NCBI RefSeq assembly: GCF_000022085.1
Contig: NC_011887.1
Coordinates: 62,001-126,000, forward strand
Source: Methylobacterium nodulans ORS 2060
GTDB taxonomy: Bacteria; Pseudomonadota; Alphaproteobacteria; Rhizobiales; Beijerinckiaceae
Direction: 5' to 3'
Length of the DNA stretch: 64,000 bases
Numbering within the stretch: the stretch's first letter is position 1; the number at the start of each line of letters is the position of its first letter. Shown piece after piece: positions 1 through 8,040 of this stretch. The notes beneath the pieces were generated by a model. That model had not been told where the DNA came from. It saw only the letters and a program-made list of their open reading frames with translations, and did no database searches. Made by a program: the position numbers and the translations under genes.

Positions 1-163
1 CAGCGAAAGCCGGCCTTATCGGATGGGGAGGCCCATTCTACAGGAGCAGTGATAGCGGCTTTCGACCTTCTTCAGCCAAGCGGTCGAACGTGTATGTTCC
101 TGGTGCCGGCGTTGTTACGCGAAGCGGTGGCGGGCGAACTGAGGCCAGGGTAGGGCAGGGGGC

Positions 164-364
164 ATGCAGCTCGTCTCGAGCGCCCGCCACCAGTTTCCCG
201 CCGAGATCGTCCAGCACGCCGTCTGGCTCTATCTCCGCTTCACCCTCAGCTACCCCGTCCAGAACACGTTTTACGCTCAACGTCATCTGATCTCCCGCCG
301 CACGCTTCGCCTGTTCAGGGCTGGGGCGGCGGACGCGTGGCAGGCGGCGACCGCCGCAGCCTGA
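164..364 (+). pseudogene. IS6-family transposase remnant, internally deleted
   Basis: The 66-codon frame joins the N-terminal IS6 transposase block ([20 protein letters not shown]) directly to a C-terminal block (VQNTFYAQRHLISRRTLRLF). An intact IS6 transposase has about 150 or more residues between these blocks, including the whole DDE core. The frame stays open across the junction, so this is a clean internal deletion. No inverted repeats were recognised at the edges. It is inactive, and differs from the two other IS6 types found further on. Confidence 0.75.
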
Positions 365-489
365 GAGAAGACACGACCTGCCGTCAGTGCGCGCTCACTG
401 AGGTACGCGAAGCTCAGTAACCTCCAACCGACTGGCCGGAGCCGGTTTCTGGGTCCCTGCGGCCGCAGCTCAATCGGGCAAGGCTTATG

Positions 490-700
490 GGGATGAGTGC
501 GAACGATTGGTGTTTCTGAACGGTTTCGGCAGTGATAGCGTAAGAGGCACCACACGCCCGCCGGGGCGTGCACGACTAGAGGAATCATTGCCTTGCGCAA
601 ACTCGCTTTATGATTGTGCGGTTCTGCTGATAAAATTGCTGTGCTGCATGTCAACAATGCTGCCGTTTCAAGGCGCCTGTGCTCCCGCACCGCGGTCGTA
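490..700 (+). pseudogene. Degenerate second copy of the small secreted-protein locus at 7.5 kb
   Basis: The stretch around 506-535 (gtgtttctgaacggtttcgg and following) matches 7450-7475 almost base for base. The match continues to about 640, where attgccttgcgcaaactcgc corresponds to the start region of the small secreted protein at 7535 (attgccgtgcagaaaatcgc). Here the reading frame is broken by an early TGA and the mature protein is not recognisable. It therefore looks like a decayed paralogue or duplicate. It also supplies the sequence upstream of the glycan operon that begins at 762, so it may contain that operon's promoter. Confidence 0.5.
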
Positions 701-761
701 AGAAGGGCCAAGATAGAAGATGTGCAATCCCGCGATCGGGCCAGGGTATATGTGAATTGAA

Positions 762-2960
762 ATGCGATATTTGACTTGTATAGCAAAGAAAGTTATCTCT
801 TTACAGAGTGCTCTATTTAATTGGATGCGCGGCAACCAGTTCCATAGCGAAGGTTTCGACCATAAGTTTTATCGTGAATTTTACCGTGATCTGAGTGGAA
901 TGCACGATCCGCGCTTGCTTGCGAAGCACTATGCTGAACACGGCCGGACAGAGGGACGATTTCCCAATGAGGCAGCGATGCGCGACGCTCTGGCGCGCCT
1001 GCCGGCGGACTTCAATCCGGAAGGGTATCGTCGCCACAATCCTAATCTCGGTGATCTCTCGGACGATGCGGCGCGCATCCATTATGCCACGATCGGGCGG
1101 CTTGAAGGCTTTGCCTATCGGTCGGATCAGATTCCGGGTTTCGATCCCGACCACTTCCGCGAGATCCATCCTGCATTCGCCAGCGCAGACGACGCCACCT
1201 GCCAGGCCGCTTGGCAGGCAGAGGGCGGACCGAACGGTCCACCTGGCACACAGGTCGAGCATCTCAGGCGCCTCGACCTGCCCCTCAGAACCTATCCTGC
1301 CGCTTTCCCGTGGCGATTCTATACCCGCCTCTATCCCCGCGCTGCCGCTCACCGCTGGGCAGCCCTCGCCCACTTCCTGCGCGAGGGCTTCGCCGAGGTC
1401 GGCACTCAGATCCCCTACGGCGAGGATGCACCGTCATTCCTGATCGCTCTGGGCGACCATTTCGCTCATCGGAATGATCCCGCAGCGGTCCAGGCCTACG
1501 AACTCGCTGTCGCGCTTGGGGCTACGCCCACGGTGGCGCACCAGAAGCGGTTAGCTGAGGCCTACGGTCGAGTTGGTGCCTGGAGCGCGGCTCTCGACCT
1601 CTACGCGCATCTGTTCGCAAGCGGGATATGCGAAGAGGCCATCATGCGCTGTTTCGTGAGCGCAGCCGCGGCGCGCCAGGATTGGCCGCGTCTTTTCACG
1701 CTCCTGCCCCAGGCACTCGCCCAGACGGGCGTAATGGGCGACACGATCGCCCGCGAGGCCACTGAAACCTACTTCGCTCATCGCAGCCGTACCGCGCGGG
1801 CTCTCTACGCGGATCATCGCCGGGCGGAGGGTGACGCCGTGCTGGCCGAGGCTGTCGAGCGAGTAGCAGACTTGATGACTGCGTGCGGGTCATCTCGTGC
1901 ACGGACCGCGCCAGAGCGGCCAATGATCGCGATCCTGGCGGATAGGCTTCCGGATCGGGCGCGTCATCGCCTCGATCAGCGCGTCGCACTCCTCGGCCGG
2001 ATCGGTTTCGAAGCGCGTATCTTCGACCTCGGTACGGTTCGTGCCTTCGAGGAGGCGGTGCCCGCGGCCACGGCAGCGATCCTGGTGCGGACGCCCGCAT
2101 GGCCCACGGTCGTGCAGGCCCTCGTGTGTGCCAAACGCGCGGGTGTCCCGACCCTCTACGAAACCGACGAGCTGATCGTCGATCCGCGCTTCGCCCCGCC
2201 GCCGCTAGAGGCCTTCGCCGGCCGGATCGGCGAACGGGTGCATCAGGATCTCGTGTTCGGGGTGGCCCTCTACCGCGCCGCCGCCAAGCTCTGCGACTTC
2301 GGTCTTGCGCCAAACCGGGTGCTTGCTGCGCACCTGGACGGGATTGTCGCAAGGGGCCGCAGCTTCATCGTTCGGGACGCGATAGTGCCGGAGGCGCGGT
2401 CGCCTGGAGTGGGGGAGCAGGTCCGCCTGTTTCTGCACGCGCCGCAGTTGCAGGACGTGCGGGCGACGGAGGCCGCGGGTGCGGCGCTGCTGGAGGCATT
2501 CCGGCGGGAGCCGCGGATTGCGTTGACCACGGCCGGCTTCGTCACGCTGGACGAGGCGTTCGCGCCCTTCGCAGATCGGATCAGCCAGCACGGTCCCGTG
2601 CCGGACTGGGAGGAGGCACTCCGGGGCAGTGACCTGAACCTCGTGCTGGCGGACGAGGGTGAGGCAGCGGCGTGCGTAGCAGTGACGGGCTGGCTCGCGG
2701 CGGCGCGCTTCGGAATTCCGACCCTGGCGAGCGCGACCCGCGCCTATTGCGAAGACTTGGAGGACGGGGTTGATGTCCGACTCGCCAGCAAGGAGGCGGA
2801 GTGGCGGGCCGCTCTCTCGGCGCTCATTGCTGAGCCCAATCTGCGTCAGGCGCTCGGTACAGCGGCTGCACGAAGCGCGGGGAGCAGGTATACGGAGAAT
2901 GCGGCCGCTGAGGATTGCCGTGCGATGATCAAACACGTCGGGAAGCTGCGGCAGCAATGA
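762..2960 (+). CDS. Large glycan-biosynthesis protein: N-terminal repeats, TPR-like middle, GT-like C-terminus
   Basis: A 732-residue protein, probably cytoplasmic, with no signal peptide. Residues about 27-205 contain about four degenerate repeats of 35-45 residues ending in H-Y-x-x-x-G-R-x-E-G-type motifs (for example HYAEHGRTEGRF and HYATIGRLEGF). Such repeats occur at the N-termini of many alphaproteobacterial glycosyltransferases. Residues about 225-330 look TPR-like. The C-terminal half has a Rossmann-like glycosyltransferase feel: LVRTPAWPTVVQALVCAKR followed by VPTLYETDELIVDP. It is the first gene of a tight operon; its TGA overlaps the next ATG (ATGA). Role in building or modifying a surface polysaccharide is inferred from the neighbours. 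The donor and acceptor cannot be told. The start codon has only a weak ribosome site. Confidence 0.6.
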   Translation: MRYLTCIAKKVISLQSALFNWMRGNQFHSEGFDHKFYREFYRDLSGMHDPRLLAKHYAEHGRTEGRFPNEAAMRDALARLPADFNPEGYRRHNPNLGDLSDDAARIHYATIGRLEGFAYRSDQIPGFDPDHFREIHPAFASADDATCQAAWQAEGGPNGPPGTQVEHLRRLDLPLRTYPAAFPWRFYTRLYPRAAAHRWAALAHFLREGFAEVGTQIPYGEDAPSFLIALGDHFAHRNDPAAVQAYELAVALGATPTVAHQKRLAEAYGRVGAWSAALDLYAHLFASGICEEAIMRCFVSAAAARQDWPRLFTLLPQALAQTGVMGDTIAREATETYFAHRSRTARALYADHRRAEGDAVLAEAVERVADLMTACGSSRARTAPERPMIAILADRLPDRARHRLDQRVALLGRIGFEARIFDLGTVRAFEEAVPAATAAILVRTPAWPTVVQALVCAKRAGVPTLYETDELIVDPRFAPPPLEAFAGRIGERVHQDLVFGVALYRAAAKLCDFGLAPNRVLAAHLDGIVARGRSFIVRDAIVPEARSPGVGEQVRLFLHAPQLQDVRATEAAGAALLEAFRREPRIALTTAGFVTLDEAFAPFADRISQHGPVPDWEEALRGSDLNLVLADEGEAAACVAVTGWLAAARFGIPTLASATRAYCEDLEDGVDVRLASKEAEWRAALSALIAEPNLRQALGTAAARSAGSRYTENAAAEDCRAMIKHVGKLRQQ

Positions 2961-3907
2961 CCATATGGAACTGGTTCAATTGGACGACTCTGCGCCGTAA
3001 TCTCGCTCAGCGTCTTGATCCGGATCGGGCGCGAGCGGGCATCTCGACTCTCGCCGCTCCTCCTTCGCCCGCGGGCGACACGGTGGACGTTCTGTTCGAA
3101 CGCCTGATTTCCGCGGCCGCTGCGACGTCGCGGACACTCGCCCTGGATGGATCCTTCTTCCGCGAGATCGGCCCCGTGGTGGACGGCGACAGCTTGGAGG
3201 CCCGCTCAGCCGAGGACCTGCTCGCCGCCGCTTACCGCCCCGGTTCGCGGCTCCTCGACTTCGGCTGCGGAGCGATGCACGGCCGGTCCTTCATCGAGTC
3301 GCTCGGCTACACGTGGCAGGGAGTGGACTACCTCGACGGTGTCTCGCCGCTGGTCCGGGATGAAGTGGCGCGTCTCGGCGAGGCCGTGCAGCTCTATGAT
3401 GGGCGGGTGCTGCCCTTCGCCGACGGCGAATTCGACGTCGTCTGGGCCATGGTATCGCTCCACCACGTCCAGCACATCGACATCAGCTTCAAAGAGATCT
3501 CCCGCGTGCTCCGGCCCGGCGGCAAGCTGATCGGACAGGTCGCCTACCTGGAGCAGATGCAGGATTTCGGCACCTTCAACTTCACGCCCTACGGCCTGAA
3601 GGTGGCGGCGCAAAATGCAGGCCTGCGCCTCGCTCGCATCGACCCGAAGCACGACGCGTTCGTGTTCCTGTTGCGGCGCCTGATCGTGACGCTCACGGCC
3701 AGCGACGAGACCCCGCTCAATCGCATGATGGGACCGGAAGGATTCGTTCATCGCACCCTGATCGAGGCCGGGCGGCGCCTCGGCCTCGATATCCGGACGA
3801 CCAACCTGCTTCGGCTGCTGTTCTGCACGCATTTCGTGTTCGAGATTGAGAAGACAGCGGATGGAAGCGTGAGCAGCAGCGGTTTCGGATCGGCCGGAGT
3901 GGGATGA
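2957..3907 (+). CDS. Class I SAM-dependent methyltransferase
   Basis: A 316-residue methyltransferase. Motif I is LLDFGCGAMHGRS at about residues 97-109, followed by the acidic-loop segment WQGVDYLDG. The post-motifs are FDVVWAMVSLHHV and VLRPGGKLIG, typical of the Methyltransf_11/UbiE type. I chose the ATG at 2957 because it overlaps the stop of the preceding gene (ATGA), which indicates translational coupling; an in-frame start 42 bases upstream would lie inside the previous gene. Its own stop overlaps the next ATG in the same way. It probably methylates a sugar or glycan intermediate made by the flanking genes; the acceptor is unknown. Confidence 0.8.
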   Translation: MTIWNWFNWTTLRRNLAQRLDPDRARAGISTLAAPPSPAGDTVDVLFERLISAAAATSRTLALDGSFFREIGPVVDGDSLEARSAEDLLAAAYRPGSRLLDFGCGAMHGRSFIESLGYTWQGVDYLDGVSPLVRDEVARLGEAVQLYDGRVLPFADGEFDVVWAMVSLHHVQHIDISFKEISRVLRPGGKLIGQVAYLEQMQDFGTFNFTPYGLKVAAQNAGLRLARIDPKHDAFVFLLRRLIVTLTASDETPLNRMMGPEGFVHRTLIEAGRRLGLDIRTTNLLRLLFCTHFVFEIEKTADGSVSSSGFGSAGVG

Positions 3908-5271
3908 CGGCTCCGCCTGTAACGCTGATGCGACCGGTCACGTCCGGCCGGTCTCGGGAGACGGCGGCTCTCGCGTCCATACCTGCCGCGCAGGCGCATC
4001 CCGCCCGACCGGCGGAGCGGGTTGGATGGGCGCGAGCGGGCGATGATCCGGTTCAAGCGGTCAGGGCCGCCGAGGCCCTCCGGGACGCCGGCGATGTCTT
4101 GGAAGCAGCCGCGATCCTGACGCAGCTGTGCCGGTTGTTTGCCCACCTGCCCTATGGCTGGCGCGAACTCGCGGTTCTCCGCCAGAGGGCGGGCGACGCC
4201 GAGGGAGCGGCGCGCGACTTCGCGCGAGCGCTGGCGGCAGATCCGGGTGATCTCCACACCCTGATGCAGTCCGTGCGCCACTCTGCGGGAATGGGCCGGC
4301 TGGATGAGGCGCAAGCCTGTCTGTCGGCCTTCGTGCCTCGCACGCCGGGCCAGGTGCGCCGGGCGGAGCGGCTGGAGCAGCTGGTCGCCTACATGCGGCG
4401 CCATCCCGAGACGGAGGCCATGCTCCTCGCCATGGCGATCCGGACGAGCCCGCGCCACCTCGGCATCGCGGCCGTGGAGGCACGCATCGCTGCTGCGCTG
4501 GAGGAGCGCCGTCCCTTCTCGCTGATCCGCCTTGGCGACGGCGAGGGCGCCTGGATCAGCGACCCGGACGAGGAGGGCGGCCGCTTCCGCAGCCTCTATC
4601 GCAACAACCGCAAGCGCATCCTGCGCACGTGGTTCGGGAATGACGACCTGATCGACCGCGCCGATTTCCTCGCCTTGCGCGACCGGTTCCTGGCCACCAT
4701 CCCGACAGCCTCGGTGGTGGGGGTAACCTATCCGGAGCGGATCCGGCACGAGTACGGGATCGCGAGCCTCGATGGGGTGCCGAGCTGCACCAACGTATTG
4801 CGCCACGTCTCGCCCCTGCTGCACCGGGAGGGCGTGAGCGTCTGCACCCACGACATCCACCTCGATCTGCATCTCTCGGGCGCCCTGCAGCGGCTGATGA
4901 CTTCAGGGCACCCCGTTGGCCTGATCTCCTGCCACCCTCAGCTCGCGGGTGCGATCTCCCGGCGGTTCGGCACGCGCATCGCCGCCGCGCTGCTCATTCC
5001 GGAAGAGAAGCGGTTCGCGCCGATCATCGGTGCGACCGGGATGCAAGGCGCTCATTATCCGGAAGCGTTCGGGCACGTGATGGCACGCCTGCGGCAACGG
5101 GATTGGTCCGGGATCTTCTGGCTCGTCGCGGCCGGCTATCTCGGCAAGCTCTACTGTCATGAGATTGCAGCGCGCGGCGGCGTCGCCGTCGATATTGGGT
5201 CGATTGCCGATGCATGGTCCGGCAAGGCGACCCGCCCGGGGCTGTCCAATCTTGACCCATATCGCCTATGA
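3904..5271 (+). CDS. TPR-containing GT-D-fold glycosyltransferase
   Basis: A 455-residue protein. Residues about 40-150 form TPR-like helices (ALRDAGDVLEAAAILTQLCR, then ALAADPGDLHTLMQSVRHS). From about residue 205 comes SLIRLGDGEGAWI, the R-x-G-D-G-E signature of the GT-D (formerly DUF1792) glycosyltransferases, followed by a region compatible with that fold through about residue 430. It is translationally coupled to the methyltransferase upstream. It likely transfers a sugar in surface-glycan or protein-glycan assembly. The domain call rests on one motif plus overall length and context; the substrate is unknown. Confidence 0.65.
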   Translation: MTAPPVTLMRPVTSGRSRETAALASIPAAQAHPARPAERVGWARAGDDPVQAVRAAEALRDAGDVLEAAAILTQLCRLFAHLPYGWRELAVLRQRAGDAEGAARDFARALAADPGDLHTLMQSVRHSAGMGRLDEAQACLSAFVPRTPGQVRRAERLEQLVAYMRRHPETEAMLLAMAIRTSPRHLGIAAVEARIAAALEERRPFSLIRLGDGEGAWISDPDEEGGRFRSLYRNNRKRILRTWFGNDDLIDRADFLALRDRFLATIPTASVVGVTYPERIRHEYGIASLDGVPSCTNVLRHVSPLLHREGVSVCTHDIHLDLHLSGALQRLMTSGHPVGLISCHPQLAGAISRRFGTRIAAALLIPEEKRFAPIIGATGMQGAHYPEAFGHVMARLRQRDWSGIFWLVAAGYLGKLYCHEIAARGGVAVDIGSIADAWSGKATRPGLSNLDPYRL

Positions 5272-5308
5272 GGCCGTTGGCGGCCGCGTCTGACCGCCCC
5301 GACGGACC

Positions 5309-6130
5309 ATGGCCTGCCCGAACGAGATGACCCCGAGCCCAGCGATCACTGCCGAACAGGTTCTCAAAAGCCTTGCGGCGCGCCGGCCGATCGACCTGGC
5401 GGTGGCCGTCGTCACGGCGCACCCCGACGATGAGACGATCGGCCTGGGGGGCGTCATGGCTCATCTCCGGAATTTGACCTTGCTTCAGCTCACAGATGGC
5501 GCGCCCCTCGACCCGGCCTTCGCCGCCGCAGCGGGCTTCCCGACGCGTCAGGCCTACGCGGCGGCACGCCGAAGCGAGCTGGTCGATGCGCTCGCGGTTC
5601 TGGTCGAGGGTCGCGTGGCCCGCCAGGTCTTCTACGAAATTCCCGACGGTCGCCTCGCCGACCACTTGGACGTGGCGATCGAGCGGCTGGTCGAGGATCT
5701 CATCTGGGTCGATGCCGTCCTCACCCATCCTTACGAGGGAGGCCATTTCGACCATGACGCGGCGGCCTTCGCGGTGCAGGAGGCGTGCCGGCAGCTGGCG
5801 CGCCGCGGCGATCACACACCGGCGCGGCTGGAATTCACGAGCTATCACCACATCAGGGGTCGGCTGCGCACCGGGCACTTTGTCGATCATGTCGCCTGCC
5901 CGGAGATCGTCGTCCCATTGCTGCCAGAGGCGGCTCGCCGCAAAGAGGCGGCCTTCGCGTGCCATCGCAGCCAGGCGAGTAATCTCGCCGCTTTCGGGTA
6001 CGGTCCTGAGCGGTTCCGGCCGGCACCGACCTACGACTTCTTCCAGCCTCCTGCCGGCGGTGAAGTCATGTATGGAATAGAGGTGTGGCACGGCCTGCAG
6101 CGAGCCTTTGCATCCGCTGTGCATGCCTGA
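5309..6130 (+). CDS. PIG-L family zinc deacetylase
   Basis: A 273-residue LmbE/PIG-L-type deacetylase. The zinc motif AHPDDE sits near residue 45 (VVTAHPDDETIGLGGVMAHL) and the second zinc region is HPYEGGHFDHDAAAF near residue 150. Members remove the N-acetyl group from GlcNAc-type sugars or related small molecules. Length fits the family. It follows the GT-D gene by 37 bases on the same strand and is the last intact gene of the glycan operon. Deacetylation of an amino sugar in that glycan is inferred from this context. Confidence 0.85.
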   Translation: MACPNEMTPSPAITAEQVLKSLAARRPIDLAVAVVTAHPDDETIGLGGVMAHLRNLTLLQLTDGAPLDPAFAAAAGFPTRQAYAAARRSELVDALAVLVEGRVARQVFYEIPDGRLADHLDVAIERLVEDLIWVDAVLTHPYEGGHFDHDAAAFAVQEACRQLARRGDHTPARLEFTSYHHIRGRLRTGHFVDHVACPEIVVPLLPEAARRKEAAFACHRSQASNLAAFGYGPERFRPAPTYDFFQPPAGGEVMYGIEVWHGLQRAFASAVHA

Positions 6131-6158
6131 GAAATCGATCAAGCGTCCTGATTGTTTA

Positions 6159-6448
6159 ATGATCGAGCGGCAGCCAAGCTTTGTGCTCGGGGGTCTGCTG
6201 GGTCTCGCGCTCGGGGCAGGCGTCGGCCTGGTGACCTATCCCGGCCTGCTGCGCATCCCGGCGTGTCCAACCTCGTGACCGGGTTGGCCCTCCTTCTGGC
6301 GAGCGTTGTCGCCGGCGCGCTCTGGGACGTCATGGGCTCATCGGCCAGCTTCCTGGCCGGCGCGGCGTTCGGCGTGCTGGCTTTGAGCGGACTGCTGGTC
6401 ATCAAGCATAAGACAAGCCGGTTTTTGCTCGCCGATCCGGCGCATTGA
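6159..6448 (+). pseudogene. C-terminal stump of an MFS transporter (frame-broken)
   Basis: The downstream part encodes two hydrophobic helices (LVTGLALLLASVVAGALWD and FLAGAAFGVLALSGLLVIK) that match the last two transmembrane segments of MFS permeases. The N-terminal ten helices are absent. A separate 39-codon frame starting at 6159 encodes another hydrophobic stretch (FVLGGLLGLALGAGVGLVTY) and runs to a stop at 6278. It could be part of the same broken gene or a tiny membrane peptide. No function is expected. Confidence 0.55.
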
Positions 6449-6745
6449 GGTCTCCACCGGGGAGTTGCTGGCACGTATGTGCTGGAGGCCTCATCGAGAA
6501 CCAAGCGATGAGCTTGGTTCATGATCTTGGGCCGGCGTGCTCGACGGCGGGAGTAGTGGCGATGAGGGGGCACTTGTTTGACCTCCCGGGCATGTTTGGC
6601 CAAGCTGCCGGCCCGGAATGCTGGCGTCGTCGAAATCGGTCCTGGGGTAATCCACCACACGTCATCGCTGGTGCCGCCGTCACTCCCGCCGGCGATGCCC
6701 GCTCGTATCGCTGGATCGAGCCTTGTGCAGGTCGGTCCCTGGCGA
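6449..6745. other. Stretch without a recognisable gene
   Basis: Several overlapping frames are open here, but none gives a protein with recognisable motifs or a convincing ribosome site. Nothing else (RNA gene, repeat) was recognised. Confidence 0.4.
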
Positions 6746-6919
6746 TCAGCGGCACATGTGATGGTGGACGAAGGCCGGCGTGAAGACAAACGGCCACGTG
6801 GCCGCCGCAAGGACGACGCGTGTGGCGCTCTGCGTCTGTGTCTGGGCAGCCAGATTGATGCCCAGGTAGGCGGCCGTCAGCAGGTAGGAGGCGACAAAGC
6901 CGCGCAGAAATCCGGTCAT
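6746..6919 (-). CDS. Small one- or two-helix membrane protein
   Basis: A 57-residue frame with two hydrophobic segments: residues about 4-25 (FLRGFVASYLLTAAYLGINL) and 34-50. It ends in a His-rich tail (FVHHHMCR). The ATG at 6919 is preferred because the region upstream in this frame is unlike a protein; the ribosome site is weak. No family is recognised. It lies 19 bases downstream of the 107-residue gene on the same strand, so the two may be cotranscribed. Confidence 0.45.
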   Translation of the reverse strand: MTGFLRGFVASYLLTAAYLGINLAAQTQTQSATRVVLAAATWPFVFTPAFVHHHMCR

Positions 6920-6938
6920 GGGCGCTACACTGCCCGGG

Positions 6939-7262
6939 TCACCGGGCGCCTCTTGCTGGTCTGACCGCAGCCGAAGCCCACTGGAGCAAACCGAACATGA
7001 GCGCGGGCCAGGTGCGGGACTGCGGTCCTGGTTCGTCCATGCTCTCCCGTGAGGTCTCTCCCTCGCCCCGCGCCTGATCCGCCGCGACATGTTCCGCATC
7101 CATGATGGCCTGGGCGATCCTGACCACGAGGTCGTGGCGCGCACCGGCAATCGCTTGCTGATCTTCCGCGTGGATCGCCTGCGCCAGCTTGCATCCGGCC
7201 TCATCGACGATCTGGTGGGCGAAACGGATCGCATCGGCATGGGGTTCATAGGGCTGCGCCAT
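6939..7262 (-). CDS. Hypothetical protein, 107 residues
   Basis: A soluble, helical, Ala/His/Asp-rich protein (DAIRFAHQIVDEAGCKLAQA near residues 10-30). The start at 7262 is supported by an AGGAG ribosome site 8 bases upstream. The first 70 residues look like a real amphipathic helical protein; the last 30 (Pro/Arg-rich) look less natural and could reflect a frameshift. No family is recognised. Confidence 0.5.
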   Translation of the reverse strand: MAQPYEPHADAIRFAHQIVDEAGCKLAQAIHAEDQQAIAGARHDLVVRIAQAIMDAEHVAADQARGEGETSRESMDEPGPQSRTWPALMFGLLQWASAAVRPARGAR

Positions 7263-7534
7263 CAGCAGATCTCCTGATGCACCGTTCTCACCATACCCGG
7301 GAGCGTCCGTTCGCCCGGACGTGGGCTTAGAAAGCAGCCGGGGTGCCAACCGTTCCGGACGTCGCCGATCGCCGAGCCGGCCAGAGCCCGCTCCAGGCCC
7401 CTCTGCAATCGCAGTCCGGTAGGGCTGCCCCTTTCGCACAATTGCGGACGAACGGTGTTTCTGAATGGTTTCGGCAGTGACGACGTTAGATGCGCCACGT
7501 GCCACGGGAACGTACCATCAGGGAGATTATTGCC

Positions 7535-7789
7535 GTGCAGAAAATCGCTTTAGGGTTGTGCGCTACTGCTGCGCTTCTGGCTCTGCCCAGCACTGGCTCC
7601 GCTCAAGGCTTCTACTTCGGGCCCGGCGGGGTGCAGATCGACGATGGGCACCGTGACTACTATGAGGAGCGGCGCTATCGGCGAGAGCGGGGCATGTGTC
7701 GCGAACTGCGTCAAGCCTGCCTCTACAAGGAGGAGCTCGGCGAAGAGGGCATGGGCAACTGTCGGCGGTACCGGCGCCTGTGCACCTGA
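7535..7789 (+). CDS. Small secreted protein with C-terminal cysteines
   Basis: An 84-residue protein starting at GTG 7535, which has a GGGAG ribosome site about 10 bases upstream. A signal peptide is clear: a lysine at residue 3, hydrophobic IALGLCATAALLAL, and cleavage after Ala-Gln near residue 24. The mature part is Gly/Asp/Arg/Glu-rich, ending in four cysteines (CRELRQACLYKEE, then CRRYRRLC). Proteins of this size and style are common in Methylobacterium-like genomes without assigned function. Its upstream sequence is related to 490-700. Confidence 0.65.
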   Translation: MQKIALGLCATAALLALPSTGSAQGFYFGPGGVQIDDGHRDYYEERRYRRERGMCRELRQACLYKEELGEEGMGNCRRYRRLCT

Positions 7790-7859
7790 CCCGACAGGGC
7801 GCGGCCGGGCTGGATGGGAAGACAACGTGCCCGGCGACCTGTCGCGGCGCTTGCCCGAT

Positions 7860-8040
7860 CATGGTCGGTTCGCGCTGACCTGCGCGAGCGCGTGGTTGCC
7901 GCCATCGAACAGGGCGCCTCGCGCCGCCAAGCCCTTCGGCGGCAGCCCCGCCAGTGCCATTCGCTGGCACGAGAGCTTTGCCCAAGAGGGCCGCCTCGCT
8001 CCCAAGCCAAGGCGTGGGATTGGGATTGCCCCGTTTTTGT
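7860..8040 (+). pseudogene. IS630-family transposase N-terminal remnant, frameshifted
   Basis: One frame reads DLRERVVAAIEQGASRRQA, the start of the helix-turn-helix of IS630 transposases. The next frame continues SPASAIRWHESFAQEGRLAP. The two must be joined by a frameshift near 7930. The remnant ends at 8040, where the ISL3 element is inserted. No continuation of the IS630 gene was found beyond the insertion. Confidence 0.6.
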
